Positions 31,278 to 42,603 of a DNA stretch of 64,000 bases are shown here, piece after piece (position 1 is the stretch's first letter; each line of letters starts with the position of its first letter). A program made the position numbers and the translations under genes. The stretch comes from Nannobrachium achirus (Eukaryota; Chordata; Actinopteri; Myctophiformes; Myctophidae), in assembly GCA_963921795.1 (NCBI GenBank), contig OY997649.1, positions 31,196,555 to 31,260,554 of the forward strand, written 5' to 3'. Under the pieces are notes generated by a model. It was not told the DNA's origin. It saw nothing but the letters and a program-made list of their open reading frames with translations, and made no database searches.

Positions 31278-32831
31278 CTATCTAAAGAAGCGGTACATGC
31301 GAGGCAGGCGTCCATCCTTGCTGGACAGAGCCGCCTGGATGTGCTCGTAGGAGGGCAGCTCAGTCAGGTCTCCCAGGGCGGCCACAGCAGGCTTGCCATG
31401 CAGCATCTTTGTGGTCACTCTCTTGATGTCTCTAGCTGTAACGTTGCTTATGAGGGTACACAGTTCGTGTGGCAGCTTTCTCTTTCCTGTGGAGAGAACC
31501 TGGCGCCCCACATCCTCAAAAATAACCGGCTGTGACTCCAGGTTCATCATCAACATGGATTTGAGCTGTGTCTTGGCCCTCTCCAACTCCATCTCTTCTA
31601 CTGTGCCGGTCATCTGAATGAACTCTCTGGTGATGATTTCCACCATTTCCCGTACCTGTCTGGGGTCAGCGCTGGCGTGGATAAACAACAAGCCACTGTC
31701 CTCATAGCTGTGGTGGTAGGCGGTTGCATTGTACATCCAATGATGCCTATTGAGGACGTTGAGGTATAGACGGGTGAACATGCCCTTCCCAGGCCCTCCC
31801 GCCGAAAAGGAGCCGCCTCCGCCCATCATCATGTTGAGCACAGCGAACGGGATGAAGTCGTCCTCCAGGAAGGAGCAGCTCTCCATGCCGATCATGATGT
31901 GTGCGAGCTCTGGGATGGGGGTGGGGCCAAGGCTTACTTCTGACATGTCCTTTTCCATCTTCATGATGCCTCCAGTGTACTGCGCTACAGAGAGGTCAAC
32001 GTTGGCGGGCGTGCTGGCTCCCCACACTGGCTTGGCGTCCAGGAGGTACTTCCTGGCACACTTCACCAGCTGCTCGTGCTCGATGCCCACTCCTGCCAGC
32101 ACCATGCGCTCAGGACAGTAGTAGCTGCTCAGGTAGTTGTGAAGCACTTTCCTGTCGATCTTGTCCACGTTGTCCACGGGGCAAAAGCGTGGCAGACCCA
32201 CTGTGTTGCCTCGATATGCTGCCGCATGGATCATCTCTGTCAATAAGGGTTCAGGGTCCGGCCTCATGTTCAGGTCCTCAAGCTCAAAGCGTACAGCCAT
32301 TCTGGTCATTTCAATCTCATCATCCAGGAGGCGAGGCTGCAGAACAGCATCAGACAGAAGGCTGACGACTGTTTCCAGGCCCTTCACTTCGGCTGACACT
32401 GCATACATGGTAGTATCTCTGGATGTTTGGCAGTCACATATTCCGCCATGTTTTTCGAGCGTGAGGAGGATCTCATCCTTACTGCCGTATTGGGCTGTGG
32501 AGGAAAAGGCAAGTTTCTCTAAGAAGTGTGCAATCCCACTTGGATACTTTGCCTCATACCTGGATCCAGAGTTTACTAAAATTCCAACCGTGCAGAATTG
32601 ACCAAACTTATCCTGCGATGCTACTTTAAGGCCATTTTCCAGAGTAGTTATCTTTGTCTCGTATTTCTCCTGGCCGTCCACCGATGCAAACACTGGCTTG
32701 GGGATGCCAGGCAGGGGCAAGGACAGCGAGATATTGGGGTATCCAGTACCACTGCTGTACCTTCTGTACGCTGCGATGCCAAACCTGTGGAGACGACTCC
32801 AGGTTCTACACTTGGACATGTGTGTCGCCAT
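31278..32831 (-). CDS. pmpca: Mitochondrial processing peptidase alpha subunit, intronless (retrogene), 517 aa
   Basis: A single uninterrupted frame matches vertebrate PMPCA collinearly from presequence to C-terminus, with no frameshift or stop. MPP alpha binds presequences of imported precursors in the mitochondrial matrix and presents them to the zinc-bearing beta subunit (PMPCB). Visible: arginine-rich, acid-free presequence (1-28), M16 peptidase fold (about 61-208), the inactive HFLEKLAF (102-109) in place of the beta subunit's HFLEH zinc motif, and the substrate-gating loop [14 protein letters not shown] (337-350). The start is ATG at 32831 in the context GCCAAGATGG; the frame is open 7 codons further but only to a TTG. 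Human PMPCA is 525 aa and has many exons, so a one-exon copy implies retrotransposition. No poly(A) remnant or flanking target duplication is visible. That this copy is intact suggests it is used or young. Confidence 0.95.
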   Translation of the reverse strand: MATHMSKCRTWSRLHRFGIAAYRRYSSGTGYPNISLSLPLPGIPKPVFASVDGQEKYETKITTLENGLKVASQDKFGQFCTVGILVNSGSRYEAKYPSGIAHFLEKLAFSSTAQYGSKDEILLTLEKHGGICDCQTSRDTTMYAVSAEVKGLETVVSLLSDAVLQPRLLDDEIEMTRMAVRFELEDLNMRPDPEPLLTEMIHAAAYRGNTVGLPRFCPVDNVDKIDRKVLHNYLSSYYCPERMVLAGVGIEHEQLVKCARKYLLDAKPVWGASTPANVDLSVAQYTGGIMKMEKDMSEVSLGPTPIPELAHIMIGMESCSFLEDDFIPFAVLNMMMGGGGSFSAGGPGKGMFTRLYLNVLNRHHWMYNATAYHHSYEDSGLLFIHASADPRQVREMVEIITREFIQMTGTVEEMELERAKTQLKSMLMMNLESQPVIFEDVGRQVLSTGKRKLPHELCTLISNVTARDIKRVTTKMLHGKPAVAALGDLTELPSYEHIQAALSSKDGRLPRMYRFFR

Positions 32832-32945
32832 CTTGGCCCCTCTGTCAGTCAATCAGTCAGTACACATTTTTACAGCCTATGAGTTGGTTCCCTTGTCACT
32901 GTGACATCACAGGTGATATCACAGGTGACATTGCCTATGTAAAGG
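32832..32945 (-). promoter_or_regulatory. Possible promoter / 5' UTR of the pmpca retrogene
   Basis: Directly upstream of the start (minus strand) are TGTGATATCACCTG and GTGATGTCACAGTGAC, two ATF/CREB-like half-palindromes. There is no TATA box and no CpG island. The region grades into CCATATATGG repeats. Motif-based guess only. Confidence 0.3.
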
Positions 32946-35250
32946 TCCATATATGGGTATCCCTTTCATGCCCATATATGAAGATCCCTGATGTCATCGA
33001 TATATATCACTGGCCAGATGGCAAAGCCATGGCTCATATCTATGTGGCTGGTTCAGATAGGGATCTCCATGTATGGGCATAAAATATATTGTATGTATTA
33101 TGGATACATATCAGATCTTTGCCTACGTTCTTAGCTAGGCCTCGACCCGACCCGATACGTGTTTTTCCGGAACCGGCGTGAAAGGTTCGGAATCTCCTTA
33201 TGTGGAGCATACAGAGATCTCCATATACGGGCATAAAAGGGACACAGACATACAGATACAGAGATCTCCATATATAGGCATAACATGGATGCAGACAGAC
33301 AGATACAGATGCCTGTGTCCATAAATGGACACAGGCAAACAGATGGTCAAAACGGGTCCTATGACAACCTCAAATTCGGCACACGCGTTCCCCGACTCGA
33401 TACGCGGTTTTCTGGAACCAGCGGAACCAGTCATCAATCCCAGGCCCTAACTGGCCCAAGAGCCTGCTTTACTCTGATTTACACCGTACCTTCCCTGAAA
33501 AAGTTAATATTAAATCCATATATGTAGGTCTATATGGATATATCTATCTATAAATGCGACAAATCTCTGTCTGTTTGTTTGTAATCCGCGTATCTCGAGA
33601 ACCGTTCGTCCCACCGGCTTCAGATTCGGCACACGCGTTCCCCACCGCCGCGCGGAGTGCAGTGCCGGGCCTCGACCCGACCCGACTCGCGGTTTTCCGA
33701 AACCGGCGCGAAACGTTCGGAATCTCCTTATGCGGAGCTGATTGTTGACATCAGGCTGTTCCGGAGGAAATCGGCGCAAGCGCTGAGTCATTGTGACATC
33801 ACTTCATAAAAGGCTCTGACATCACGTACGCCACATGAGTCAACACAAAATCTCTGTGAATGTGTATGTATGTATGTAATCCGCGTATCTCGAGAACCCT
33901 TCTTCCCACCGGCACGCGCGTTCTCCAGATATGGGCATAAAGTCTGACATCAGAGTTTTCCGCAACCGGTACTGTGTGTCCAGAGATCTTCATATATGGG
34001 CATAAGTGGACAAAGACAAACAGATGGTCAAAACGGGTCCTATGACAACAGGTATATTGGGGTTTGCATTAAAGGGTGGGGCATTCATGGGGTTTGCATT
34101 AAAGGGTGGGGCATTCATTCCCTATTTCAAATTCGGCACGTGCGTTCCCCACCGCAGCAGGTAGTGCAGTGCTCGGCCTCGACCCGACCCGATACACGAT
34201 TTTCTGGAACCAGCACGAAAGGTTCGGATTCTGATGTCTGACATCAGGATTTTCCGGAACTGGCACTGTGTCTGCATAGATCTCCATATATGGGCATAAA
34301 ATGGATGCAGACAGACAAATACAGATATCTCCATATATGGGCATAAATGGACACAGGCAAACAGATGGTCAAAGATCTCCATATATGGGCATAAAGTGGA
34401 CGCAGACAGACAGATACAGATATCTCCATATATGGGCATAAATGGACACAGGCAAACAGATGGTCAAAACGGGTCCTATGACAACAGGTATAATGGGGTT
34501 TGCATTAAGTTTGTCTCCTCCTCCATCTGTTTGTCTGTGTCCCTTTATTCCCATTATGGAGATCTCTGTATCTGTCTGTGCCTCCGACTGTTTTGCAGAC
34601 ACAGTGCCGGTTCCCCCTTTAATGCAAACCCCATTATACCTGTTGTCATAGGACCCGTTTTGACCATCTGTTTGAAAAAGCGACAGAAATCTCATATATG
34701 GGCATAAAATGGACGCAGATAAACAGATATCTCCATATATGGCATATATGGGCATACAATGGATGCAGAATCACAAAGATCTCCATATACGGGCATAAAA
34801 GGGACACAGACAGACAGATACAGAGATCTCCATATATGGGCATAAAATGGACGCAGATAGACAGATATCTCCATATATGGGCATATATGGGCATAAAATG
34901 GACCCAGAACTATAACTGCAGTGATCTCCATATATGGACATAAAATGGACACCGACAGACAGACAGATACAGATATCTCCATATATGGGCATAAATGGAC
35001 ACAGGCAGACAAATGGTCAAAACGGGTCCTATGAAAACAGGTATAATGGGGTTTGCATTAAAGGGCGGGGCATTCATTCCCTATTTACATTGTTCCGAGT
35101 TGGCCAGGTCGCCGACTAGACGCTGGGCAGCTTCTAGTATTAATAAAGGATACAATAAATAAAATGTCCATATACAGTATGGGCATTCCCAGATGATGCC
35201 CTGTTAGGGTACCCCCTTATGCCCATATATGGAGATCCCCATGCAGGCAT
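32946..35250. repeat. Complex minisatellite of CCATATATGGGCATAAA units
   Basis: The block GATCTCCATATATGGGCATA followed by AAATGGACGCAGACAGACAG occurs about eleven times between 34270 and 35000, spaced 40-60 bp, with further scattered and some inverted copies from 32946. Interleaved are two other recurring blocks: one with CTCGACCCGACCCGATACGC and TTTTCCGGAACCGGCG (four copies) and one with GGTCAAAACGGGTCCTATGA and AATGGGGTTTGCATTAAAGG. Minus-strand open frames reading MPIYGDL repeats are products of the array, not genes. Confidence 0.88.
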
Positions 35251-35524
35251 CAAACCCAGGCCCTAACGTGCCAAGGCCCTGCTTGGCTTTACTAAGAAAA
35301 CTAACGGGGAATAGCCTACCAGAAAATAATAATAATAATAGTTTGTAAATTGCGGATGAGGATGGATGCGGATATATAAATTGGATAATATAATTAATGC
35401 GGTCGGATAATGGGCGGATAATTAATTTGCGCGGATGGATTCGGATGACATCAAAAGCCTATCCGTGCATCACTAATTCGCACACAGAAGCATGCATATT
35501 CATCGGACCAACTGGTTGACTCAC

Positions 35525-35613
35525 CGCATGGATCATTCGGCCCAGGCCGCATGTTCAGGTCCTCAAGTCAAGCTTAAAACGTACCGCCATTCCGGTCATT
35601 TCAATCTCATCAT
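35525..35613 (-). pseudogene. pmpca: Relic pmpca exon with splice-site flanks
   Basis: On the minus strand, CTGTGTAG (preceded by a pyrimidine-rich tract) is followed by 89 bp ending in GCG, then GTGAGT. The 89 bp matches the intact gene over residues 170-203 ([11 protein letters not shown]...EMIHA). Against that copy it has an insertion of 5 bases, a deletion of 17 and several substitutions, and reads into a stop after VRFKLDLRT. Similarity begins and ends exactly at the splice dinucleotides, so this piece derives from the intron-containing gene and not from the retrocopy. Confidence 0.85.
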
Positions 35614-35619
35614 CTACAC

Positions 35620-36882
35620 AGGTGCCACACAGAAAACCTAGCCTAGCACAGCTAGACAAACCATGTTAAAACAAGGTGGGGTCCGTACTACAGTTAGTTT
35701 GCTGCATTAGTAGTAGGTCTATATAGTTTGGCCAAGCATGCTCACCACAGGAGGCCTCACCACCACGCTGGATATTGCCGTGGATCCACCGCCTCAACGT
35801 CGATCCACCCACCGCGTGTGCGTGTAGACATTTCACGGGTGGGCGCAAAGACAATAAATTCTATCCTCCTTTATCTGAAAACCGTTATTTTTGGCAATTT
35901 TCGATCTAAATAGTATCTAAAAGTCAAGTGTATAGACATACCTCTGCAATAAAGGAAGATAGAATGTATTGGAGTTGCAGTCTGCTGTTGGCAATTTGTA
36001 GGCTACTGGTAGCTACGTGGTACGCCATCTGCAACTCCAATTTTTATTCCCAGCAATTAAAGCTACTGAGGTGGCACAGCTGCCTTTTAAGCCATTGAGA
36101 AAGCCAAGGTGAACACAGCAGACGGTAATGACACTGATGATGAATGTTTGATTTGGCACAAACTCTCTAGCCCATTTTCCACTGGCCCAACTCCACACCA
36201 CTCCACACCACACCGCCCACTTATGCCAGGTTTTCCATTACAAGGACCTGGGTAGAGGGGTGTGAAAGTGGTACTAAACAGGGTACTAAAAAGTATCCAC
36301 TCTAGAGTAGGTCTGAGCTAGGCCAAACAGGGCCAAACACTTCATAATGACTGATCACTCACTGACTTTTCATTTAGACCACCAGGATATAGTTGTAATA
36401 CATGATAATAGATTATATTGTGTTATAACCACTATTATAATCTATTATAGTGTATTTTACAGTTTTTAACGTGCTGACCTGTCTGTGGTGAAGATGAGCT
36501 GTCTGTGGTGCTGAACTGCCTGTATGTCATTGTCTGTAGGGACGAGGAACTGTCCATGGTGCTGACCTGGGGTCTGTTAGTTTCACCCAAAGTTAGCTTA
36601 ATAGAATGTCAGGATCAGGGACCAAATGTTTAAAATGTGGCATTTTGAATTTGGTCAGGTATTGCTATTATTAGACAGTTATCAAACGTATCCTCTTGTT
36701 TGAATGTACAGTCTGGCTGTAGTGAATTAGAATGTCCACAAGGTGGCAGTGCTTCTTTAACAATAATAATGAATGACATGACCAATAAGGAGAATAAAAT
36801 CAGGACGCACATTAAATGTGAAACAGTCCTCTCCATGCTAAAGGTTTTTCAGACCACTGAAATCATGTGAATGCTGCTGATG

Positions 36883-36885
<3 letters not shown>
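35620..36885. other. No gene seen
   Basis: Mixed single-copy-looking sequence without exon-like frames. GTGGCAGTGCTTCTTTAACA with AATAATAATGAA at 36744 repeats a block at 27691, so part is dispersed repeat. Confidence 0.5.

Positions 36886-36886
<1 letters not shown>

Positions 36887-36968
<82 letters not shown>
36887..36968 (+). repeat. (TG)n microsatellite
   Basis: About 80 bp of TG then four CGTG units; bounds the left side of a hAT-like element. Confidence 0.95.
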
Positions 36969-36969
<1 letters not shown>

Positions 36970-36991
36970 GCGTGCGTGCGTGCGTGCGTGC

Positions 36992-37945
36992 GCAGAGATG
37001 GCAGTATTTGAAATACAATTTGAAATACTTTTTTGTAATTTGTATTTGGCTGGGATGGAAAACATTTGATGTAATTTGTATCAAAATACTTTCAGGTCTA
37101 GTATTTTCTGTATTTGGAATACAATATACGTTTTTTAATGCAATTCTATTCTCAAATGGACACATTTTAAACATTCACAAAGGTTTAAACTGCAGCGAGA
37201 AAGACATTTTCTTTCAATCTAACTTGTTGGTGGTTCATGTGTGTGTGTGTGTGTGTGTGTGTGTGATACAGCCATAGCTTTGCTTCAAATGTAATATGCG
37301 TTATGATTGCAATTTCTTATTACTTGCGGCAGCAGAGCGCGCGTATGTATGCGTATGTATGTATGTAAGTAGGTTGGGAGTGTTTGTTTAAGCCTGTAGC
37401 CCAATCAGGGACCAGAATTTCTGGCAATGTCAAACAGCCAATGTGGGACCAGCATTCCTGGTGATACCTGTGGTGATGTCACTGGCATCGCCGGTGATGC
37501 CAGTGGTGCGCACACCTCATGGCGCACTCTAAGACACAAGTTGGCACCTCGACAGATTGCAGTTCTAGTTATTATTATAAGGCTGGCAGAGCGGTTTACA
37601 GTCTGAAGTACTGGCGTAGAGGCAGCTGTGCATTCAGTCTCATATGCCATAGTTCCTGTCTAGCTTTCGAAGATAGCGGCAACTCTGGCCTGCGCTCTCA
37701 CACACTGACACACACATAGGCTGCCTGCTCCAAAGACAAACACCATATGGTCAATTTATTCGTATAAATTATGACAGGCAATTCATTTAATACTATATCA
37801 TTACCGTACTAATCATTTCATCGATTTTTATAAAATGTATTTTCATGTATTTTCAAAATACAAAATACGTATTTGAAATTCTCTTTTGTATTTTGATAAT
37901 TTTTTTGACCTAGTATTTGTATTTTGTATAAAAAAAAGTCAATGT
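36992..37945. mobile_element. hAT-like element bounded by microsatellites
   Basis: Starts CAGAGATGGCAGTATTTGAAA and ends in TTTTGTATTTTGATAA... sequence made of repeated ATTTGAAATAC/GTATTTG words in opposite orientation at the two ends. This AAATAC-rich inverted terminus is typical of a widespread fish hAT family. It is flanked on each side by a long (TG)n plus CGTG tract. No transposase frame. Confidence 0.5.
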
Positions 37946-37947
37946 AG

Positions 37948-37950
<3 letters not shown>

Positions 37951-38018
<68 letters not shown>
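37951..38018 (+). repeat. (TG)n microsatellite
   Basis: About 68 bp of TG followed by CGTGCGTGCATGCGTGCG; mirrors the tract at 36887 on the other side of the element. Confidence 0.95.
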
Positions 38019-38020
<2 letters not shown>

Positions 38021-39007
38021 CGCGTGCGTGCATGCGTGCGAGCATGTGCTTGTGCACTTTATGTTAATGTTCATCTAACTCTAAGATGAACATTAATACA
38101 AAGACATTGCAATTTTAATAGCTTAGTATTGAATGAATGCACAATATCATGGTATGTTCATACACATGAAACACAAGGGTCCCTGCTCCGTCTCCCCATC
38201 GGTTTGGGGGTCCCTGGCCTGAAAACTTTGAAGACCCCTACTTTGCCCTATACTCTGCCAAAACAGTAAGCCTAATATTATACCATATTACTTTGTAATA
38301 AAATATATTAGGCCTACTCTGGTTTTGTCAGCTGTCTTTTGAAAACATTTAGTTTAAAAGGTCAAGAGAGATTGCTGCTATATTTTATTGCCATTTTGGC
38401 TGATTGGTGACTCTTATTATGATTATTAAAAAAAAGATGATTCAGTCCTAAAAGGAGATGGCTAAACAGATTGTGTTGTAGGCCTACATATTTTTTTCTT
38501 CTTTTTGCTGGTGGGGGGACAAAGGTAACTCTTGATGAAGTAATAAGTAACACAATATTATAACCTGTTTAAAGGAGTATTATAAGTAACCTATTACTTT
38601 CCTGAGTTACATTGCCCAACACTGGCTTTGGAGTTTGAGGCCTTGAAATTGAAGGTGGTTTGGTCATACAGTATAAAGCATAACTGTGACATTTTATGAG
38701 GCACTCACTCTGGGACACATCTCCCATAATGAGCCTCTGCTCAACAGCCAACATCCACACGCTTAATGTTGTGTGTAGGCAGGCATGTGGGCGATAACGG
38801 GAGCAGTTTGGAGGAAGAAGAAAGGAGAAGGGTGTGGTGGTGGAGGAGATGTCATTTCAGTGCAAGCTGGCTTGCAGCTGACCTTCAGGCTTCAGCCTGC
38901 CTAATCCTCCTTTGAGGCTGGGATGAGGAGATGACAATCTGCAAGCAGAGGAGGAAATTGAGACCATGCCATATACTACGTCTTTTGGCCATGCTGTTTA
39001 GAATGGG

Positions 39008-39065
<58 letters not shown>
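39008..39065 (+). repeat. (GTCT)n microsatellite
   Basis: Fourteen or so uninterrupted GTCT tetranucleotides. Confidence 0.97.
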
Positions 39066-39613
39066 ACATAGGAAGAGTATGTAGGTAGACTCATCTTTTC
39101 AGACTCCACCTCACCCCCCACCCCCTACTCCCCTACCCTAGCACTTCTGTCTCCTTGCAGGCCTATCCCTTCTTGTGACCTTTCTTCTACAGATGCTAAT
39201 TTACAAGCTGTACATCCTGGTCACTTGTTCTCGTGTGCATTCGTGCGTGCATGTGTGTTTTACTTTGGTTTGGTTTGTTTTTTGTTGACCATAAATCGTG
39301 TCTAGCATCCTTGTTCATTTGACCGCGACCGTAGTTTGAAAACCTGCGTCACGCCTCATGTCACCATATACAGTAGATCCCTGATGTCATCAGTATTAAG
39401 CCCATATCGTGTCAGTCTCATGACAAATGAATTCCGTCCTTGTCCTTTTCATGCCCATATCTTAGACGACTGATGTCACAGACTGGCAAGATTTTGAACC
39501 TGTTATTAGACTCTTTTTATACTTTATATATCCTGATTTCAGAATGTCAATTCAAAATAGTACCAGGCTTAAGTCCTGCCAGTCAGGCTGTCTGTAAGGC
39601 AGTGTATGTAAGG

Positions 39614-39617
<4 letters not shown>

Positions 39618-39703
<86 letters not shown>
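39618..39703 (+). repeat. (TG)n microsatellite
   Basis: About 86 bp of pure TG. Confidence 0.97.
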
Positions 39704-39706
<3 letters not shown>

Positions 39707-40224
39707 CATTTGCATGCCTGTGTTCATTTGTGTAGGCCTATTTATCAGTCACAGTGTGTGTGTCAGTGTACACATCTCTCGCATCGGTATGTCAACTGTT
39801 AATTAGTGGCCAAGGCACGAAGTGCCCGAAGGCCACTTATTGATATTGGACTTCAGCACTATTATTATTATTATTCCGCCACTTTTTCTCTAGCGGCTAG
39901 ACCGTGCAGTCGCTTTTTACGAAACTCGGCAGTATGGCAGAGGACTATGCCAAACGGCTAAATCGCGAAGCTCGCAACAATCGGCCAAAGGGTGGCGCTG
40001 TAGGAAGCCTTTGAAAAATGCCAACTTTGAACTGGTGTAGCTCATGCCCTGTTTCAGTTACAGCAATGAAACCTGTATACACTTATGCGTCTCCTCGTGC
40101 CGAACAACTTTTACGCTCTGACTTTTGACTCCTGACCTTTACTTCTCCCACAATTTTGAATTATATGAAAAACAGTCAAAATCTATCTCCTCCTGGGATT
40201 TTCGCGTAACGTGCGCAAAACTTT

Positions 40225-40905
40225 TTTTTACATGAACTTTGGACCAATGCGGTCATCGCACAGCGGCCGGATTTCTTTTAAAGCGAAACATTATTTTTTA
40301 ATAATTCACTCAATGTTGCAGTTTTATGCAAATTATTCTTCTGCCTCTAAATCATACATGCAAAGTGACACGTTCATGGCATTTGGCAAATATGTCGAGG
40401 GTTAGTCCAAATATCACTGAAAGCAATCTTACTCGAATTGGCCAAAGGGGGGCGCTATACGAAGCGTTTGAAAACTCAAACTTTAAAGGGGCATAAGTCA
40501 TGCCTCGTTTCGTTTGAAGACATGCAACTTGCTTACACGCATACCTTGACTCAAGCTGAAGACATCTTTGTCTTTGTTAAGTAAGCTCCGCCCTTAGATT
40601 TTCCGCAATTTGGAGCAGTTCGTAAAACACTTAAACCCGCTTTTATTCCAGAACTTTCGCGTCACGTGCACAGAACTTTTTTTACATGAACTTTGGACCA
40701 ATATCTACAGATCTGTCAGATCGGATTTTTTAAAAATTGAAACATGCTTTTTTAATAATTCCATGAATATTGCAAGTATTATGCAAATTATTCTTCTGCC
40801 TCTAAAACATACATGCAAAGTAAAATTTTCATGATGAACTACTGTAGAGGGTTAGTCCAAATATCACTGAAACCAATCTTACCCCAATTGGCCAAGGGGG
40901 GGCGC
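40225..40905 (+). repeat. 455-bp direct duplication
   Basis: TACATGAACTTTGGACCAAT at 40230 recurs at 40683, and GTTAGTCCAAATATCACTGA at 40401 recurs at 40851, giving two tandem units about 452 bp apart. Confidence 0.85.
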
Positions 40906-41376
40906 TATATCATTTTGAAAGAAGGCGTCAAGTACATTACATGAAACTTTTTCTTTTTTCTTTTCTTTTCTTTTTAAATGACAGGTCCATTATGTGTGAC
41001 TGCAGTAGTGTAGTGGGCAGTGCCTGTGCCTGGTATACGGATGGTTGAGTGTTCAAACCCCATGTCGGGTTGAGTTGACGTTAACATCCTGGATGCCCAT
41101 GGCATGTGCTTATGTCAAACTCTTTAATGTTGACACGTCTGATCTAACTCCAGATCACGTTCATGTTTAAAATGAGCCCTTCTCTACCGGCCGTTTTGAG
41201 TAAAAGAAAATATGATCACTCGAAAATGTCAGAAATACTCAGATTACATTTACTCAGATTGATTTCACCCCAAGCCTCCAAAATATAAAAAAGAAATCAA
41301 TAAAATCAAGGCACTCAGCCTACATAGAACTTTTTTTTTTAAACAAACATGGTTAACAGATTCTGTGGCTGCCTAG

Positions 41377-41625
41377 TGTAGTGGTCAGGGCACATGCCTT
41401 ACATGCAGAAGCTTGTTGGATCGAATCCCACCTGGGGCTTGTATAAGCATAAAACCATGACATAAATCCTGAAACCTGAAACAAGCATTATAATACAAAC
41501 TGTCATGTCTACACCTATGTTGTGATTTCCAAGGATTGCGGTGATACCATGTACCAGCTCAGTGGTCTAGTGGTTTGAGTGTCTGCCCTGAGACTGGGAG
41601 ATCTGGGTTCAAACCTGGGTTGCGT
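41377..41625 (+). repeat. tRNA-like SINE heads (Pol III box A/B)
   Basis: Two segments resemble tRNA 5' regions: CTAGTGTAGTGGTCAGGGC with box B-like GGATCGAATCCC, and CAGTGGTCTAGTGGTTTGAG with GGTTCAAACC. Equivalent copies lie at about 43022 and 43330 in unit B. They do not fold into a full cloverleaf with a CCA-ready acceptor stem, so they are SINE heads or tRNA-derived repeats, not tRNA genes. Confidence 0.6.
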
Positions 41626-41665
41626 CATACCAAATATTCTAAAAAATGGGACCCAGTTCCTCCCT

Positions 41666-42260
41666 AGCCTGACACTTCAGTCCGCACATCACCACCACCT
41701 GCTGGTGGGTGGTGTGTAGTGTGGACTGAACCCGGAGATATTTTAATCTATTTCGAAAGCGCCCAAAGAGCGGGCACATTGAATGGGCCAATCAGGGTTG
41801 TATGCTTGGGGCACGTGTGTGGCTGCTCCTGTCCCAGCCCCCTCCAAACAGAGCTCTTGAGCTCACGTGAGACTCGCTCGTGGACTCTGATTGGTGTCCT
41901 CTGCCCACGTGAGAGTCTAGTGGACTCTGATTGGTCTGTGAAAACTGTCATGGCGGAGTCAGACTCGACTCGTATTATTTTAATAAACTATGAAATAGTG
42001 CCGTTTCTTCACGTTTTAATACCATTTTGCACTAACGTAAACATGCAGAAATATCATATGTTATGAGAAATAACGTATTTTTGCAATGTCACGCCACGTC
42101 GACGTCGTGTGTGTGTGTGTGTGTGTGTATGTGTGTGTGTGTGTGTGTGACGTCAATAGGCTTTAGCCCCCCCCCCCCCCCCGAAATAGAATGTCTGCCC
42201 GGAATCTCAGACTCTCCCCCCACGTAGTGGTGTGAGATGTCTGGCGCTCGCAGTCAGGCA
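41666..42260. mobile_element. MITE in unit A with 11-bp target duplication
   Basis: Flanked by AGTTCCTCCCT at 41655-41665 and 42261-42271. Ends AGCCTGAC and GTCAGGCA are inverted. Unit B has a single GTGCCTCCCT at the matching place and no insert. The interior holds a GACTCTGATTGGT duplication, a (TG)n and a poly-C run. Confidence 0.75.
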
Positions 42261-42603
42261 AGTTCCTCCCTGCTTGAAACTCAACATCTAGGGTTGGATT
42301 GGGGGTAACTCCCTGCGACATACTAGCGTCATGTCCAGGGGATGTACTTGTACAACAAGTTACCTTACGCTACAGAAACAGGAGATAGGCTCCTGCCCTA
42401 TGAGATTCATAGCCTGGCCGATTCATATGGTCTTCATAGCTCAGCAAGTCTTACTATGTACATCATCAAACTGTCCAGGTGCATAGTATCACAGTTTTTT
42501 TTATGTCTGTTGCATATAGGCCTACAGTCTTTTGCATACATGTTGTGTAGAGGCCAATTTGTGCTTTTACCTATAACCACCGATTAGTGTAAAACTTTGT
42601 ATG

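Larger units (their letters stand above)
40940..42603 (+). repeat. Tandem duplication, unit A
   Basis: Matches unit B (42604-43745) from CATGAAACTTTTTCT to TAAAACTTTGTATG. It contains three tRNA-like heads (about 40990, 41380 and 41560) and an inserted MITE at 41666-42260 that unit B lacks. Confidence 0.88.

Noticed and set aside
32850-32852. Upstream start of pmpca seven codons earlier
   Set aside because: The codon there is TTG; ATG at 32831 has a strong context and gives a proper presequence.
34244-35012. Minus-strand frames reading MPIYGDL..CPYMEIS repeats, and a possible CRISPR-like array
   Set aside because: Units are irregular in spacing and interleaved with two other blocks; spacers are not unique. 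This is a eukaryotic minisatellite, not a protein repeat or CRISPR.
41719-42066. 115-codon frame with cysteine-rich start
   Set aside because: It lies within a MITE defined by target duplications and absent from the sister duplicate.
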